Source of the DNA: Candidatus Endomicrobium embiratermitis
GTDB taxonomy: Bacteria; Elusimicrobiota; Endomicrobiia; Endomicrobiales; Endomicrobiaceae
NCBI GenBank assembly: GCA_009781315.1
Contig: WQYI01000006.1
Span: 1 to 64,000, forward strand
Direction: 5' to 3'
Length of the DNA stretch: 64,000 bases
Shown here: positions 42,978-51,244 of the stretch, one piece after another
Position numbering within the stretch: position 1 is the first letter of the stretch
Layout: every line of letters begins with the position of its first letter
The notes under the pieces: generated by a model
What the model was told of the DNA's origin: nothing
Databases searched by the model: none
What the model saw: only the letters and a program-made list of their open reading frames with translations
Translations under genes and position numbers: made by a program

Positions 42978-45214
42978 TACAATCCTCCTAAAAATTTTAT
43001 TCTTTCAAGAGTTTTTGCAACATCGGTTCTGTTAGGATTATATTCCAAAGCTTTTTCCATAAGTTCAACTGCTTTTTTTCTATTTCCGGAAGAATACGCC
43101 TTAAGACCCGCGTCGTAATACTGCTGGGCTAAAGCAGCCGAAACATTTTCTTTTTCTTTTATTGCCGACTGAAACTTAGGATTATAATTTATGGCGTCGG
43201 TAAATTTAACCAAAGCTTCGTCAAATTTTCCTTGTTTAACAAACGCTTGCCCTTCCCTGTAAAAACCTTCGGCAATAGCTTCCCTTGCTTTGTTAGAATA
43301 ATCTTTTATGGATTGGTTTAAATCGTAATAGCTGTTTTTTATTGATTTTTCCCTGAGGCTTACAAAAGCCCTTAAAGCTTCTTCGTATCTTCCGTTGTTA
43401 AAATAATCCACAGCCTGGTTATAATACCGCTCCATTTCTTTCTGGATTTTCTGATTTGAAGATAAAACGGAATCGTCTTTATCGGCAAGCCTTGTAACCT
43501 GTTTTTGTTTTGATTGCGCCTGCGCCGATTTGGCGTTTTTTTCAGTTTCTTCGGAATACGCGATATTTAAAGCTTTTTTTGAAAGTTCGTAATATTCTTT
43601 CGCGTCCGCGCGGTTCGGATCAGCGGTATGAACCGCGCTAAAATGCTTTGCGGCCCTGTCGTAATCCGCCATATTGTAATATTCCATGCCCTGGGTAAAC
43701 AGTTTATCCGCCTGCATTGAATTTATTTTGGATATGCGTACATTAATTGTGCTCATATATTTCAGAGCACCGGCGTTTTCCGGATCTATATCGAGAATTT
43801 CCCTGAATTTGTCTTTTGACGCTACAAAATTTCCTTCGTCAAACAACTTAATCGCCTCGTTCCACAATTGTATGATTTCTTTTTCATATTTCTTTCTGTT
43901 CGCCCGAATTTCAGCCTGATAAAGCTTTTTGCTTAACTCGGAAAGACCCGCTTCCGCTTCAGCGTTTTCAGGTTCAATGCTTAAGACTCTGTAATAATAG
44001 TCTCTTGCTTTTATAAGGTTGTCTCTGTGAAGTTCCAAATCCGCTCTGCGCAGATATTTGTTCACTTGCAGTTCAAGGTTTCTTTCATAGATGTCAAGGT
44101 CGTAAATTATTTTTTTCAAATATTCTTTAGACGGGGCATGATTAGGATATATAGCCAAAATCTTTTCAAATTCCTGCCTTGCGTTTATAAAATCTCTTTT
44201 ATCGTAATATTCTTTGGCTTTATTGAAATTAGATCCTAGATAATAATCAAAAGCTTTTTTATCATCCGTAACGCCTCCGAACATAAACCCTAAACTCACG
44301 AGGTGATAAGCGTCGTAGCCTTCCGCCATAGCGGAAAAAGAATAACCTATATTAAACGAATCGAAATTTAAAAACATACCCGCGGTAAAACCTTCGTTTA
44401 TTTCATCGTCTAAATCCCTATAACCCGCCTTAAAAGTTACCGGATAGACAGGCGAGATTTCGACTCCCGCAGCTACTCCCGTGCCGTAAGAAAAAAATTT
44501 CATAACGTCGCCGGTAAACGCAATGCCAAGCGGACTAACAGGAATCTCATACCTTAAAGCAAAATTGAAGCTTGCGGGAATTTCAAAAGACTCGGCGCCG
44601 GTTATTTCAACCGAACTTCCCAAATTTTTTAAAGCGACAAACGCCCAAAGCCCGCTTATAAACGAGCCAAGAGTGTAATGTACGCCCAAATCCGCCGTAA
44701 AAACCATTTTAGACGTATCGCTTGCCGACAACTGGTATCCTTTAACAGTTAGTCCTAAACCGCCCTTATCCGCGTAAACCGGAACCTCCGTCGAAAACGG
44801 CAAAACGAAATTAATAAAAACAGAACTGTCGGAAGAAAGAGCTTTGCCGTCGGGAGTAATAATATCCACGGAATCGAATCTGTCATAAGTTCCGCCGATA
44901 GTGAGATTTCCGTATTCCAAAGGAAGCATTAACGCGCCGGCTGTGCCGTAAAGACCGCCGTAAGCGGCAATTCCGGAAAAATCGAGCCTTTTTGACAATA
45001 CGCTGAAATTAGAGGAAGGATTTGCGGTAAAACCGAGAGAATTCAATGAAAAAGACGCAAGAGTACCGCCCATGGCCTGCGAACCCGCGTCGTAATTTAA
45101 AATAAAAATATTAGACGCCGGAATTTTATTTGCCGCAAAAACCGTTTTATGAAGAACAACGGAAAACAGAAAAAACAGAGCAAAACAAACGCATATTTTT
45201 ATTTTTTTTTTCAT
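42977..45214 (-). CDS. PorV/PorQ-type barrel fused to long TPR domain
   Basis: 745 aa. A signal peptide (about 1-27) is followed by a PorV-type start (NYDAGSQAMGGTLASFSLNSLGFTANPS), a barrel to about residue 325, then at least eight TPR units (about 330-740; for example EYYDKRDFINARQEFEKILAIYPNHAPSKEYL). The barrel would sit in the outer membrane and the TPR part in the periplasm as a scaffold. The start overlaps the response regulator stop (ATGA). It is the distal gene of the kinase-phosphatase operon, so it may be a target or output. Confidence 0.82.
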   Translation of the reverse strand: MKKKIKICVCFALFFLFSVVLHKTVFAANKIPASNIFILNYDAGSQAMGGTLASFSLNSLGFTANPSSNFSVLSKRLDFSGIAAYGGLYGTAGALMLPLEYGNLTIGGTYDRFDSVDIITPDGKALSSDSSVFINFVLPFSTEVPVYADKGGLGLTVKGYQLSASDTSKMVFTADLGVHYTLGSFISGLWAFVALKNLGSSVEITGAESFEIPASFNFALRYEIPVSPLGIAFTGDVMKFFSYGTGVAAGVEISPVYPVTFKAGYRDLDDEINEGFTAGMFLNFDSFNIGYSFSAMAEGYDAYHLVSLGFMFGGVTDDKKAFDYYLGSNFNKAKEYYDKRDFINARQEFEKILAIYPNHAPSKEYLKKIIYDLDIYERNLELQVNKYLRRADLELHRDNLIKARDYYYRVLSIEPENAEAEAGLSELSKKLYQAEIRANRKKYEKEIIQLWNEAIKLFDEGNFVASKDKFREILDIDPENAGALKYMSTINVRISKINSMQADKLFTQGMEYYNMADYDRAAKHFSAVHTADPNRADAKEYYELSKKALNIAYSEETEKNAKSAQAQSKQKQVTRLADKDDSVLSSNQKIQKEMERYYNQAVDYFNNGRYEEALRAFVSLREKSIKNSYYDLNQSIKDYSNKAREAIAEGFYREGQAFVKQGKFDEALVKFTDAINYNPKFQSAIKEKENVSAALAQQYYDAGLKAYSSGNRKKAVELMEKALEYNPNRTDVAKTLERIKFLGGL

Positions 45215-45576
45215 TTCAAAAGCCTGTTCATATACAAAACGAGCTTGTCAATATCCAGAGGCTTAAACACACAGTCGTCTGCGCCTTCCGCAAAAGCCTT
45301 ATCTACATGGACCGTCATATCGCCGGTTATAAGTATAATCGGAATATTTGAAAAATCTTTGCTCGCTTTTACGGTCTTTAAAACTTCAAAGCCGTTTATA
45401 TCGGGAAGATTTACGTCAAGCAGTATTAAATCCGGTTTGTCGGCCGACAAAGCTTCATAAGCGCTTTCCGCGCTTAAAGCCTTTATAATTTGAAAGTTTT
45501 TAGTCTCCAAAATACTTTCCGCGGAATCTAAAAATGCCGCGTCGTCGTCAACAATCAGAATTTTCTTCTTTTCCAC
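45211..45576 (-). CDS. Single-domain response regulator
   Basis: 121 aa, CheY-like. The acceptor is D54 in ILLDVNLPDINGF, with acidic pair D10-D12 and K near residue 105 (CVFKPL). No output domain. It begins with GTG (GGGGG upstream) just 2 bases after the PP2C gene and overlaps the next gene by 4 bases. No histidine kinase is adjacent. The orphan kinase at 22822, which itself ends in a receiver domain, is far away, so the phosphate donor is unknown. Confidence 0.92.
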   Translation of the reverse strand: MEKKKILIVDDDAAFLDSAESILETKNFQIIKALSAESAYEALSADKPDLILLDVNLPDINGFEVLKTVKASKDFSNIPIILITGDMTVHVDKAFAEGADDCVFKPLDIDKLVLYMNRLLK

Positions 45577-45578
45577 TT

Positions 45579-47015
45579 TTATTCCCCCGCTTTTTCAGGA
45601 AGCATTATTATATTTTTTTTCTCTAATTCTCCGGAAGGTTCCACATCCAAATCTACGGAATCGACAAGATAATATGTTTTTTGATCTAAAATTTTATACC
45701 CCAGAAATTTTAGCGTCATAATATAAGAGCCTTTAGGGATTTTTATGCCCAAAGGATCCTGCGAAGAAAAGCCGGCAAACACAACAGCCCCGTTTTCCTC
45801 TATTACGACATGAACGTTTGATAACGGATTTGTATAATTTTCCCAGTTATTAACAATATCTTTGAAAATCTCGAACCTATACGCTTTAGGCACTTTATCG
45901 TCTACAGCTTTAAAAATACGCTTAATTTGTTCGTCGTTTGCCGTTCTCACATCTAAAGAAATACCTGAAACAGTTCCGGTAATTTCATGCAGTTCTTTTG
46001 CGCTTTTTTTATGTTTCTGTGAAAACGATATTAAAAACCCTGCGCTTACCGTCGCCAAAACAACTAAAAACCCTATAAAATAAATACTTGTAAAAAAATT
46101 TCTGTCTCTGGCGGATTTAGGAATACACACGTTAAAATCGTATTTGGCTAAAAATTTATCCTCCGCGGAAGACTGAAGAGAAGTATCATCGGCTACCGTA
46201 ACAGGACTGAAAACATAATCTTTTGTAGGATTATAAAAAGTGTTATCTTCGTCTACCCTTAGCGCCAATGCCGTGGTATTGTCTCTCCCGCCGGCATTAT
46301 TGGCCGCCGCTATAAGCTCTTTCGTAACAACGTTAATATCTTTTCCGTGGATATCTACTATGTCTTTTATAACGGAATCTTCTATTTCGCCGTTTAAACC
46401 GTCGCTGCACATTATGTAATAGTCGCCGGGTTTTACCTCAACGGCTCTGTAATCAATTTTAATTACCGCTCCCGTTCCCAGAGCCCTTGTTATCATGCTC
46501 TGTATTTCGACCGTTTTTACGTCTTCTTCTCTCATTTTTCCTTCTTCAATCAGCTCATTAACTTTGGAATGGTCTTTGGTGAGAAGCTCTATAATGCCCG
46601 CTCTTATTCTGTAAAGTCTGCTGTCTCCCGAATGATATATGTGCAGAAGTCCCTTTTCAGCCTCAACTTTCGTCGCGACTACGGTAGTTCCCATACCCGC
46701 GAGTTTCGGATACTTAAGGGTAAGATTATATAACATTTTATTAGTAAGCATTATTGAAGCTATAGGACGAAGTATTTCGATATTTATATGGCTTAACTTG
46801 CTGCCTACGATACTTTTTATCTGGGCATCGTTAAGCTTATCGGAAGAGTTCAGCATAACTTCTACGGCGCACCTGCTGGCAAAATCGCCGGCGGCCCCGC
46901 CGCCCATTCCGTCGCATACTATAAAAAAATCTTTCGCGGAATTTATTCCGTAAGCGTCCTGATTTTCTTTTCTTACTAAACCGGTGTCTGTCCTGGCAGA
47001 ATATAGAATCTTCAT
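45579..47015 (-). CDS. PP2C-type protein phosphatase with membrane anchor
   Basis: 478 aa. The PP2C domain (1-about 245) has metal-binding Asp in KENQDAYG, CDGMGGGAAGDFAS, CSDGLNGEI and RDNTTAL. A single helix follows (about 312-332, SIYFIGFLVVLATVSAGFLI) and then an extracytoplasmic strand-rich domain ending in ILDQKTYYLVDSVDLDVEPS, resembling a PEGA-like fold. It should dephosphorylate targets of the adjacent Ser/Thr kinase. Overlaps the FHA gene stop by 4 bases. Confidence 0.9.
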   Translation of the reverse strand: MKILYSARTDTGLVRKENQDAYGINSAKDFFIVCDGMGGGAAGDFASRCAVEVMLNSSDKLNDAQIKSIVGSKLSHINIEILRPIASIMLTNKMLYNLTLKYPKLAGMGTTVVATKVEAEKGLLHIYHSGDSRLYRIRAGIIELLTKDHSKVNELIEEGKMREEDVKTVEIQSMITRALGTGAVIKIDYRAVEVKPGDYYIMCSDGLNGEIEDSVIKDIVDIHGKDINVVTKELIAAANNAGGRDNTTALALRVDEDNTFYNPTKDYVFSPVTVADDTSLQSSAEDKFLAKYDFNVCIPKSARDRNFFTSIYFIGFLVVLATVSAGFLISFSQKHKKSAKELHEITGTVSGISLDVRTANDEQIKRIFKAVDDKVPKAYRFEIFKDIVNNWENYTNPLSNVHVVIEENGAVVFAGFSSQDPLGIKIPKGSYIMTLKFLGYKILDQKTYYLVDSVDLDVEPSGELEKKNIIMLPEKAGE

Positions 47016-49216
47016 AGAAATTCAACCTTAACCTTTTTAGAACTTTCCCTCATGGCAAGCCTTACTTTAATAACTAAAAATACGACTAAAAGCGATATTC
47101 CTACAAATAACATTTTCCTGTATTTTGACTTGTAAGCGTCAAGCCCGTCAAAACCGGTATGCGACTGATTTCCCAAAAACATAGGCCATACGCGGAAGTT
47201 TTTCATAGTTCTCGCATTAGTGTCGATTACCTGAAGCGCATCCGTGGAATTTGCAAATAAAATATTTAAAAAACCTTTCCCGAATAAATCGGCAATAACA
47301 GGCGAAGAAGTAATCGGGCTGTTGCTGGCTCTTATTTCAGCCATTACTTCAAACTCTTTGCGTCTGGGGTTACTTTTAATAACCATTATTCTTCCGTCTT
47401 CCGTGGCTATTACGAAATCCATTAAACCGTCTTTATCAAAATCATACATTGCCGGCGAAGATATCATCCTTCCGGCGCCGGGAATTTGAAGCTTCCACAA
47501 AAGCTCTCCGGTCGGATATCCGATTTTTCCGCGCAAACCTAAAACAGAACCGTTTGCGGAAACAACAAACACGTCGCCTGTGCCTTTCCCGGTAAGATCC
47601 GCTACAAGCGGCGAAGCATTGCGGGACAGACCCGCGGGAGGAGTAGGTTCGACAAAATACGTCCAGCTGACGTCAAATTTACTGACGTCTATTGCGGAAA
47701 TATACTGAGGAACGTTTGACTGCACTATAACGGCCGGAATGCCGCTGCCGTTAATATCGCCGACGACCGGAGCTCCGGCTATAAGATGCGGTTTGTTGGT
47801 TTTTGCAAACAAGTCCACGGTCTTTTTTGTCCTGGACTTGCCGTCTATAAAATACACCTTGCTGGCGTAATTAGCCACTACTACCATCGGAGCAATGTCT
47901 TTTGTCTGGTAAAGAACGGGGCTTGCATATATAGGAGCTTCCACATATTCGGTATATTTTTCATACAAACTGTCATAACCGACGTTATAAAGGAAGTGTA
48001 CGGCGCCGTCTTCTGAACATACGACTATGTCCATTTTTCCGTTACCGGTCAAATCCGCTACAAGAGGAGTCATTTCAGACACCACGCCGCCTAACATTTC
48101 TTTTCTTATAAGGGTGCCGGACAGTCCGTCAAAAATAAAAAGCATTGAGGAATCCGACAAAACTATTATATCTTTGGTCCCGTCGTTATTTACGTCGGCA
48201 AGCATCGGCGAAGTCTTGCCTGAATTGAAAATTTCTATCTGGCGCCATAACGGGTCTCCTGTTCTGGCATCCCATGCGTATAAAAACCCCGACGCGGTAA
48301 GCATAGCTATGCTGTTTCTGCCGGTTCCGGTCAGGTCTCCCACAGCCGGAGTGGAAGTAATATCAAATTCCTCGAAATTTCTTAACGGAATATCTTTTCT
48401 AAAATCCTGATTAAGGCTCAAAGACAATTTCCAGCCTTTAGATTCCGGCGATAATAAAGAAATTCCGCTCCAGCCGGCCACTATATAAAACAGAGATACG
48501 CCTAAAACCGTCAATGTAAACAGCAAAGACAAAGGCCTTATTATTTTCAGCAAAAATATGCGCTGCTTAGCCGGGAGCGAATAATTTTCGTTTTTCGAAC
48601 TTACAAACCTGAATATCGTCCTGCCTATTGAAATTTCATCGCCCGGTTCTATAATCATACTGTTAAGCTGTCCGACTTTTTGCCCGTTTACCGCAACTCC
48701 GCCAGTGCTTCCGACGTCGGTAATAAAAAACTGGCTGCCGTTTACGGAAATTTTGGCATGTCCCTTCGAAGCCGTCATATCGCCGGAAAGAACTATGTCA
48801 TTTTCAATACCGCGCGGAGACTGCTGTTCCCTGCCTATAAAAGTATCGCCGTTTTTTACGGAAAATTTCTTTCCGAAAAATTTCCCGAAAATTCCTATAA
48901 GATAATAATCCGGCGCCTCCGGCGAAACATCGGGCGCCATAACTATGTAGTACTGCCCTATACCTATTATATCCCCGATTTTAAATTCGGATTCCGAAAC
49001 TGTTTTACCGTTTAATTTTGTTCCGGTTATTGTATTCTGGTCCTTGACCGAATACCCTCCGTCTTTAAAAATAATCGAACAATGATGATCGGAAATATTA
49101 CTGTCTTTTATGAGAATATCATTGCCCTTTTTGCTTCCCACAAAAATTCTGGATTTACGTTTGAGCACGTATTCGCCTAATATTTCTTCTTTTTTCTTCA
49201 AAAACAGCCTTGGCAT
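47012..49216 (-). CDS. FHA-domain protein with extracytoplasmic FG-GAP propeller
   Basis: 734 aa. Two N-terminal FHA domains (about 20-95, with SNISDHHCSIIFKDG; and about 120-210, with DMTASKGHAKI) bind phospho-Thr. A membrane helix (about 229-247) leads to a beta-propeller (about 265-690) with repeated FG-GAP/VCBS units such as TPAVGDLTGTGRNSIAML and MLADVNNDGTKDIIVL. A second helix lies near the C-terminus (about 709-725). The FHA part would read kinase output inside the cell and the propeller would act outside. Confidence 0.88.
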   Translation of the reverse strand: MPRLFLKKKEEILGEYVLKRKSRIFVGSKKGNDILIKDSNISDHHCSIIFKDGGYSVKDQNTITGTKLNGKTVSESEFKIGDIIGIGQYYIVMAPDVSPEAPDYYLIGIFGKFFGKKFSVKNGDTFIGREQQSPRGIENDIVLSGDMTASKGHAKISVNGSQFFITDVGSTGGVAVNGQKVGQLNSMIIEPGDEISIGRTIFRFVSSKNENYSLPAKQRIFLLKIIRPLSLLFTLTVLGVSLFYIVAGWSGISLLSPESKGWKLSLSLNQDFRKDIPLRNFEEFDITSTPAVGDLTGTGRNSIAMLTASGFLYAWDARTGDPLWRQIEIFNSGKTSPMLADVNNDGTKDIIVLSDSSMLFIFDGLSGTLIRKEMLGGVVSEMTPLVADLTGNGKMDIVVCSEDGAVHFLYNVGYDSLYEKYTEYVEAPIYASPVLYQTKDIAPMVVVANYASKVYFIDGKSRTKKTVDLFAKTNKPHLIAGAPVVGDINGSGIPAVIVQSNVPQYISAIDVSKFDVSWTYFVEPTPPAGLSRNASPLVADLTGKGTGDVFVVSANGSVLGLRGKIGYPTGELLWKLQIPGAGRMISSPAMYDFDKDGLMDFVIATEDGRIMVIKSNPRRKEFEVMAEIRASNSPITSSPVIADLFGKGFLNILFANSTDALQVIDTNARTMKNFRVWPMFLGNQSHTGFDGLDAYKSKYRKMLFVGISLLVVFLVIKVRLAMRESSKKVKVEFL

Positions 49217-49237
49217 TGTTTACTCCCTTATTAACCA

Positions 49238-49289
49238 AAAGTGAAGAGCGCTAAGTGATTGCATAGTAATCACTTTTACTTCTCACTTT
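49238..49289. repeat. AAGTGA-word palindrome
   Basis: AAAGTGAAGAG...AAGTGATT pairs with AATCACTTTTACTTCTCACTTT around GCATAGT. It is a short copy of the intergenic word-palindrome type, between the coiled-coil gene and the FHA gene. Confidence 0.75.
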
Positions 49290-49296
49290 GCCTTTA

Positions 49297-51201
49297 TTAT
49301 CTGGCTATAAAAAATTTATACATGTCATTCAATCTGTTTTCCACTCTTTCAATATCCGAACGCATTTCGTCTTGCGATTTTCTTATTTCGCTTTTCATAT
49401 CGCCCGCAGTAGGCATTTCCGAAATGATTTTCCTTAATTCATTAAGCTGGTCTATAATAAAGTCCGTACCGACCGAAGAACCTTTCCCTTTTGCAGGCGA
49501 CGCGGCAACAGTCCCTCCCCCGGAGTCAAGCTCATCAAGTTTTTTAGACAACCGCACATAGTTTGTCTGTATCTGTTCAAGAGTTCTTTTTATTTCAGTT
49601 ATATCTGATGAAAACGAATCGCGCACATAAGAAGTCTTGTTTAAACTTGTTACGGTTGATTCCATGCTCTCAAGTCTCTTTGACAACGAATTAAGCTTTT
49701 CGTTAATAATGTTTATCCCGTTAGCATCATAAGAAACTTCGGAACCTTTATTTCTGGATTTTGACAACCCCGCTATCTGATTTTCATTTAAATCAATTCT
49801 CTTTGCAAGCAAATCAAGTTTTGAAATAACGTCCGCCTCTGTGCTGCTAAATGTTTTTGAAAATCCCGCTATTTGATTTTCATTTAAATCAATTCTCTTC
49901 GAAAGTAAATTAAATTTTAAGATGACGTCGTTTAAGTCCTTTGAAGAAATTTCGGAACCGCTGCCTTTAGAAACCGTTTTTGACAGTCCTGATATTTGAT
50001 TTTCATTTAAATCAATTCTCTTTGCAAGCAGATCAAGTTTTGAAATTATGTTATTTATGTCCTTTGAAGAAAATTCAGGACCGCTGTTAGAAACTGTTTT
50101 TAACAGCACTGCTATCTGGTTGTCATTTGAATCTATTCTTTTAGCAAGCAGATCAAGTTTTGAAATTATGTTATTTATATCCTTTGAAGAAAATTCGGAA
50201 TCGCCGCCTTTATTAGAACCTATTTTTGACAATCCTGCTATTTGATTTTCATTTAAATCAATTCTCTTTGCAAGCAGATCAAGTTTTGAAATTATGTTGT
50301 TTATGTCCTTTGAAGAAAATTCGGAATCGCCGCCTTTATTAGAACCTGTTTTTGACAATCCTGCTATTTGGTTATCATTTGAATCTATTCTCTTCGAAAG
50401 CAAATTAAGTTTAAAAACGATGTCGCTCATGTCCTTTGAAGAAAATTCGGAATCGCCGCCTTTATTAGAACCTGTTTTTGACAATACTGCTATTTGGTTA
50501 TCATTTGAATCTATTCTCTTCGAAAGCAAATTAAGTTTAAAAACGATGTCGCTTATGTCCTTTGAAGAAAATTCGGAATCGCCGCCTTTATTAGGACCTG
50601 TTTTTGACAATCCCGCTATTTGGTTTGAAGTTAAATCCATCCTCTTTGAAAGCATATCCACTTTCACATTTAAAGAATCTATATTTTTTAACAAGGAAGC
50701 CGAACCTTTGAAGCCTGAACCGCCTCCGGATTCAACCTGCTGCTGCAATTCTCTGAACACCTTAGAATTTTTTAAACTGCTGTCCAAAAGCATCGGCATA
50801 TTAGGCGTTAAATCGGAAATGAGCTGAACTATATCCACTCCGTCCGACGATTTACCGCCTTTTTTTTCAAAAGAAGAAATCTTGTTTTTTAAACTATCGA
50901 ATTCCTGACGGGTTATAAACGTTTTAGACGCATCAGCGGACAGCGAGGCAACAGCACTTCTTGTCCTTTTGTCGTATTCATAAAGAGCCTGAAGCAAAGA
51001 TCCTCTGGTTACAGGCTCTTCCTCGACAAAAACGGTTTCCCCGTACCTATCGATAAATTTGGGCATTTTTGTACTGAACTCATTGATTATCTCCCTTAAA
51101 ACAGGATCATTAACGTCGCGTTTTACGGCTGAAAACACGGGAGCGGCGTTTACTGTCATAACTGCGGCAACAAACAAAGAAATCATCTTTTTAATTTTCA
51201 T
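49297..51201 (-). CDS. Secreted repeat coiled-coil surface protein
   Basis: 634 aa from the ATG at 51201 (AAGAGG 6 bases upstream). Signal peptide to about residue 25 (APVFSA). The N-domain (about 28-115) contains ITRQEFDSL and an SLH-like GSLLQALYEYDKRT stretch. About eight repeats of up to 42 residues follow, each with KLNLLSKRIDSNDNQIA and a Ser/Gly-rich SNKGGDSEFSSKD hinge. The C-terminal part is again coiled. It should form a long periplasmic or surface rod. It lies between the kinase and FHA genes in one operon. Confidence 0.82.
   Translation of the reverse strand: MKIKKMISLFVAAVMTVNAAPVFSAVKRDVNDPVLREIINEFSTKMPKFIDRYGETVFVEEEPVTRGSLLQALYEYDKRTRSAVASLSADASKTFITRQEFDSLKNKISSFEKKGGKSSDGVDIVQLISDLTPNMPMLLDSSLKNSKVFRELQQQVESGGGSGFKGSASLLKNIDSLNVKVDMLSKRMDLTSNQIAGLSKTGPNKGGDSEFSSKDISDIVFKLNLLSKRIDSNDNQIAVLSKTGSNKGGDSEFSSKDMSDIVFKLNLLSKRIDSNDNQIAGLSKTGSNKGGDSEFSSKDINNIISKLDLLAKRIDLNENQIAGLSKIGSNKGGDSEFSSKDINNIISKLDLLAKRIDSNDNQIAVLLKTVSNSGPEFSSKDINNIISKLDLLAKRIDLNENQISGLSKTVSKGSGSEISSKDLNDVILKFNLLSKRIDLNENQIAGFSKTFSSTEADVISKLDLLAKRIDLNENQIAGLSKSRNKGSEVSYDANGINIINEKLNSLSKRLESMESTVTSLNKTSYVRDSFSSDITEIKRTLEQIQTNYVRLSKKLDELDSGGGTVAASPAKGKGSSVGTDFIIDQLNELRKIISEMPTAGDMKSEIRKSQDEMRSDIERVENRLNDMYKFFIAR
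49790..50660. repeat. In-frame 126-bp minisatellite inside the coiled-coil gene
   Basis: The same 126-bp block (42 codons) recurs in tandem, clearest between 50040 and 50640, with copies nearly identical in DNA. Outer copies are shorter (about 117-120 bp and less) by loss of the Gly-rich hinge. Length is a multiple of three, so copy number changes keep the frame. Confidence 0.88.
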
Positions 51202-51244
51202 ACCGCACCTCTTAAAATAAAAATTCAACTAAATTTTATTTGAC

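Noticed and set aside
50048-50827. Plus-strand open frames with repeated SFEENSESPPLLEP units
   Set aside because: They are the complementary reading of the coiled-coil minisatellite; repeats in one strand create long frames in the other.
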